Origin: an uncultured Desulfosporosinus sp.
Lineage (GTDB): Bacteria; Bacillota; Desulfitobacteriia; Desulfitobacteriales; Desulfitobacteriaceae
NCBI GenBank assembly: GCA_927405585.1
Contig: CAKMJS010000058.1
Location: 1 to 56,033, forward strand
Length of the DNA: 56,033 bases
Reading direction: 5' to 3'
Within the stretch, counting starts at the first letter, position 1. Each line of letters opens with the position of its first letter. The notes beneath the pieces were generated by a model. The model searched no databases, was not told the DNA's origin, and saw only the letters and a program-made list of their open reading frames with translations. Below are positions 53,720 through 56,033 of this stretch, piece after piece. The position numbers and the translations under genes were made by a program.

Positions 53720-54047
53720 TAACAAATATTAGAAGAGTCAAATAGAAAACAAAAACACAGACCGTCCAATATAAAACGATCTGGCGAATTATTTTGTGAC
53801 CGACCTGACACATATTCTCACGCCCTGTACGCCGAGACGCCACCTCGGCGGGACGCACCTAGATATGTGCATCGAGAACGATTCTGAGGAGAGGGGCGGA
53901 AAGGGGGCCGACTGGTATGGACGGTGTCCACTCAATCATCAAGCATCCCATTACCCAAATATGGATAGCACTAAACCGCTGGCGCGGTGGTTTCCGGAGT
54001 GGTGTTTTGCTGCTTAACCAAATATGGCTGTAGACTATTACTCCCTT
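53720..54047. other. Left part of the IS91-like element, no gene seen
   Basis: GC-rich hairpins CGCCGAG/CTCGGCG (53830-53850) and ACCGC/GCGGT (53975-53988) and a twice-repeated CCAAATATGG (53954-53963 and 54018-54027) lie in the 330 bases before the recombinase gene. Subterminal hairpins are usual at the ends of IS91-family elements, but the exact element end could not be set. Bases 53504-53719 hold only the sspD upstream region. Confidence 0.4.
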
Positions 54048-54094
54048 ACACATCTCCTGTAGAATATTAGATATTTATTCTAAAGGAGATGTGT
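54048..54094 (+). promoter_or_regulatory. Hairpin that hides the ribosome binding site of the recombinase gene
   Basis: ACACATCTCCT (54048-54058) is perfectly complementary to AGGAGATGTGT (54084-54094), which contains the AGGAG ribosome binding site of the gene starting at 54101. The AT-rich loop is 25 bases. Read-through mRNA from outside would fold and mask the site, as in other insertion elements that block translation from impinging transcripts. Confidence 0.7.
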
Positions 54095-54100
54095 TGTTTT

Positions 54101-54964
54101 ATGACAAAGGATGAGGTTTTAGCCAAGCTAGTATTTGATGTGGAACTACGAGGATTAAGCAAGAACACCCAGAATGAATACTATTCCAGAGTTAAAGGTT
54201 TTCAGGATTACTTTAATAAACCTGCAACCGAGCTAGACATAGAGCATATAAGACAGTTTCTCCACTATCTCACCAAAGAAAAAAAGCTAGCTTCCGGATC
54301 GGTAAACACCTACAACAGCGCACTTCGCTTTTTGTATGGTATTACCTTTGATATTAATTTAGCAATAAAGAAGATTCCTCGTCACCGTAAACATCGTAAA
54401 CTCCCTGCTATCTTTACCCAAGAAGAACTCCAATCCCTTTTTAATGCCTGCGATAACTTGAGAGATAAGTGTATTCTTATGACTCTCTATAGTGCAGGGC
54501 TTCGCCTCAGTGAAGTGGCCGCTCTTAAAGTTTCTGATATCGACAGCAAAAAAATGCAGTTGTTTATTCGCAATGCTAAAGGCAGCAAAGATCGATATGC
54601 TATCCTCTCACAAGCAAATCTGGATATACTCAGAACTTACTGGCAAGCTTATCGCCCTAAAGAATGGCTATTTTACAGCAGGAATAATACTGGCACACAC
54701 CTTACGACCAAGGCCGTACAGAATGTATTTCACAAATATGTCACTAAAGCTAAGATCAATAAAAACGTGACAGTTCACAGCATGCGCCATAGCTTCGCTA
54801 CTCATTTACTTGAGTCTGGAATAGATATTTTTCGAATCAAACAGCTGCTTGGACACACAGATATCACCGCAACTTGCTTCTACTTGCATTTAGTAAAGAT
54901 TGAATCACTCAATGTAAAAAGTCCTCTTGACCAGATGACTGAACTGGACAAAGCCAATGGCTGA
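54101..54964 (+). CDS. Tyrosine recombinase (XerC/D-like integrase) of the IS91-like element
   Basis: The 287-residue phage-integrase-family enzyme has an N-terminal SAM-like DNA-binding domain (NTQNEYYSRVKGFQDYFNKP). The catalytic residues follow: Arg in YSAGLRLSEVAAL, His-x-x-Arg in HSMRHSFATHLLESGIDIF, LLGHTDI and the Tyr in TATCFYLHL. The ATG at 54101 is chosen because AAAGGAG at 54082-54088 is well spaced; an ATG at 54089 would overlap it. Its stop overlaps the transposase start by eight bases (ATGGCTGA), so both are translated together. It is likely a helper of element movement. Confidence 0.9.
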   Translation: MTKDEVLAKLVFDVELRGLSKNTQNEYYSRVKGFQDYFNKPATELDIEHIRQFLHYLTKEKKLASGSVNTYNSALRFLYGITFDINLAIKKIPRHRKHRKLPAIFTQEELQSLFNACDNLRDKCILMTLYSAGLRLSEVAALKVSDIDSKKMQLFIRNAKGSKDRYAILSQANLDILRTYWQAYRPKEWLFYSRNNTGTHLTTKAVQNVFHKYVTKAKINKNVTVHSMRHSFATHLLESGIDIFRIKQLLGHTDITATCFYLHLVKIESLNVKSPLDQMTELDKANG

Positions 54965-56033
54965 GGTACAAGATATTTTCCAGAACTATGGCGAGGGCTA
55001 TCGAAACCATCACAAGCTCACCCTGGATCAACATAAAGCAATGTCTTCCATCCAAAAATGCAGAACATCACAATTAGGCGGGCATAAAGAAGTGTGTGAT
55101 AGTTGTGGAAATACGCGAAATGCTTACAACTCATGTCGCAATAGACACTGCCCAAAATGCCAGGCTCTTGCCAAAGAGCGCTGGATCGAAAACCAGAAAG
55201 ATAATTTGCTCCACATAGGATACTTCCATGTGGTATTTACCATACCGGATACTCTCAATTTAGTAACCTATCAAAACCAAAGAACTATATATAACCTTAT
55301 GTTTAAGGTTGTTGCTGAAACTCTTACCGAATTAGCTTCTGACAAAAAGTATCTCGGTGCAAAGATTGGTTTTAGTTCGGTTCTTCATACCTGGGGGCAA
55401 GCCCTTATGCATCATCCGCATCTTCACTGTATTGTACCCGGCGGCGGATTATCTTCTATTGGAAAATGGGTGAATAGCAGAAAAAAATTCTTCATTCCAG
55501 TTAAAGTTCTATCCCGAATGTTCAGAGGCAAATTTCTATATCACCTTAAACAGCTATATGGCCTAAATAAGCTTGAATTCCATGGTAGTCAAACCTATCT
55601 TTCTGACGATAAGGAATTCGAAAAACTTCTTTCCACTTTATATAACAAAGAGTGGGTTGTTTATTGCAAACCGCCGTTTAAAAACGCAGCTTGTGTTGTT
55701 GAATATCTGGGCCGTTATACTCACCGGGTGGCTATATCAAATAAACGCATCATTAACATTGAAAAAGATACGGTTTCCTTCAAATGGCGGGACTACAAGG
55801 ACAACAGTAAACAAAAGGTGATGACTCTTTCTGCTGAAGAGTTTATTCGCAGATTTCTTATTCATATCTTGCCGAGTGGCTTTATGAAAATTAGACATTA
55901 CGGTTTGCTTGGTAATCGTAACAAAACTACTAAGCTCAAGCTATGTAAACAGCTTACCCATACGCCTTTATTAATAAGAGAGAAGGCTTGTGTTGTTGAA
56001 TATCTGGGCCGTTATACTCACCGGGTGGCTATA
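54957..56033 (+). CDS. IS91-family Y2 transposase (3' end cut by window edge)
   Basis: The frame runs from ATG 54957 to the window end (359 codons). The N-terminal zinc ribbon is CDSCGNTRNAYNSCRNRHCP then KCQALAKERW. The HUH motif is HPHLHCIVPGGGLS, followed by YLGRYTHRVAISNKRI with the tyrosine of the Y2 pair, SGFMKIRHYGLLGNRNK and LTHTPLLIRE. These are the hallmarks of rolling-circle IS91/IS801 transposases. The normal reading ends near 55984; from 55985 it re-enters the internal CVVEYLGRYTHRVAI sequence, an artefact or rearrangement. The catalytic part is complete. Confidence 0.9.
   Translation, partial: MAEVQDIFQNYGEGYRNHHKLTLDQHKAMSSIQKCRTSQLGGHKEVCDSCGNTRNAYNSCRNRHCPKCQALAKERWIENQKDNLLHIGYFHVVFTIPDTLNLVTYQNQRTIYNLMFKVVAETLTELASDKKYLGAKIGFSSVLHTWGQALMHHPHLHCIVPGGGLSSIGKWVNSRKKFFIPVKVLSRMFRGKFLYHLKQLYGLNKLEFHGSQTYLSDDKEFEKLLSTLYNKEWVVYCKPPFKNAACVVEYLGRYTHRVAISNKRIINIEKDTVSFKWRDYKDNSKQKVMTLSAEEFIRRFLIHILPSGFMKIRHYGLLGNRNKTTKLKLCKQLTHTPLLIREKACVVEYLGRYTHRVAI
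55985..56033 (+). repeat. Exact 49-base duplicate of an internal transposase segment at the window end
   Basis: Bases 55985-56033 equal bases 55689-55737 exactly. The join falls in the transposase frame after LLIREK. It is an odd direct repeat with nothing shared on its left side, which suits an assembly-edge artefact. Confidence 0.9.

Overview
The window looks like chromosomal DNA of a low-to-medium GC, spore-former-type Bacillota, most plausibly class Clostridia (Desulfosporosinus/Desulfitobacterium-like). This rests on the T-box-controlled trp operon, strong AGGAGG-type ribosome binding sites, TTGACA/TATAAT promoters and the general look of the proteins. It is an inference, since no rRNA or other marker is present. 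No tRNA, rRNA or CRISPR array was seen.

Region 1 (1-2865): the end of a gamma-carbonic-anhydrase-like gene, an MgtC-family membrane protein, a peroxiredoxin broken by an in-frame stop, and a SAM methyltransferase.

Region 2 (2832-9882): a complete trpEGDCFBA operon on the minus strand with overlapping genes. It has its own promoter, a tryptophan T-box leader (specifier TGG) and a terminator. Two of its enzymes carry low-complexity insertions. The leader has an unusual structured segment between the T-box terminator and trpE.

Region 3 (9949-13480): a small membrane protein and an acetyl-CoA synthetase with an extra C-terminal domain, separated by members of an interspersed hairpin repeat (three copies in the window).

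Region 4 (13539-24606): a single 10.9-kb gene for a 3649-residue exported protein. It has a signal peptide, an NHL-type beta-propeller, 11 repeats of about 85 residues, about six FN3-like domains, a long array of alpha-helical repeats and an unrecognised C-terminal domain.

Region 5 (24689-34190): an accessory zone of gene remnants and small operons. It holds a membrane protein of unknown function, an SDR dehydrogenase, an HNH nuclease / PD-(D/E)xK nuclease / HTH-protein operon, an autonomous gene with an operator-like promoter, a lipoprotein, three copies of the 3' end of a large serine recombinase, and a phage ClpP-like prohead protease remnant. This marks a repeated integration site.

Region 6 (34369-53503): a defence island on the minus strand. 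An ApeA-like HEPN protein and a nucleosidase-STAND-TPR protein lie next to a phosphorothioation operon of SspABCD type (sspD-sspB-sspC-sspA). That operon continues into a PLD-helicase, a 58-residue protein, a DndD/SMC-like ATPase and a 177-residue protein. The upstream part would mark DNA with sulfur and the downstream part would restrict or block unmarked phage DNA (inference by analogy with SspABCD-SspFGH).

Region 7 (53720-56033): an IS91-like element with a tyrosine recombinase and a truncated Y2 transposase. The last 49 bases exactly repeat an internal segment of the transposase gene, which looks like an assembly edge artefact.
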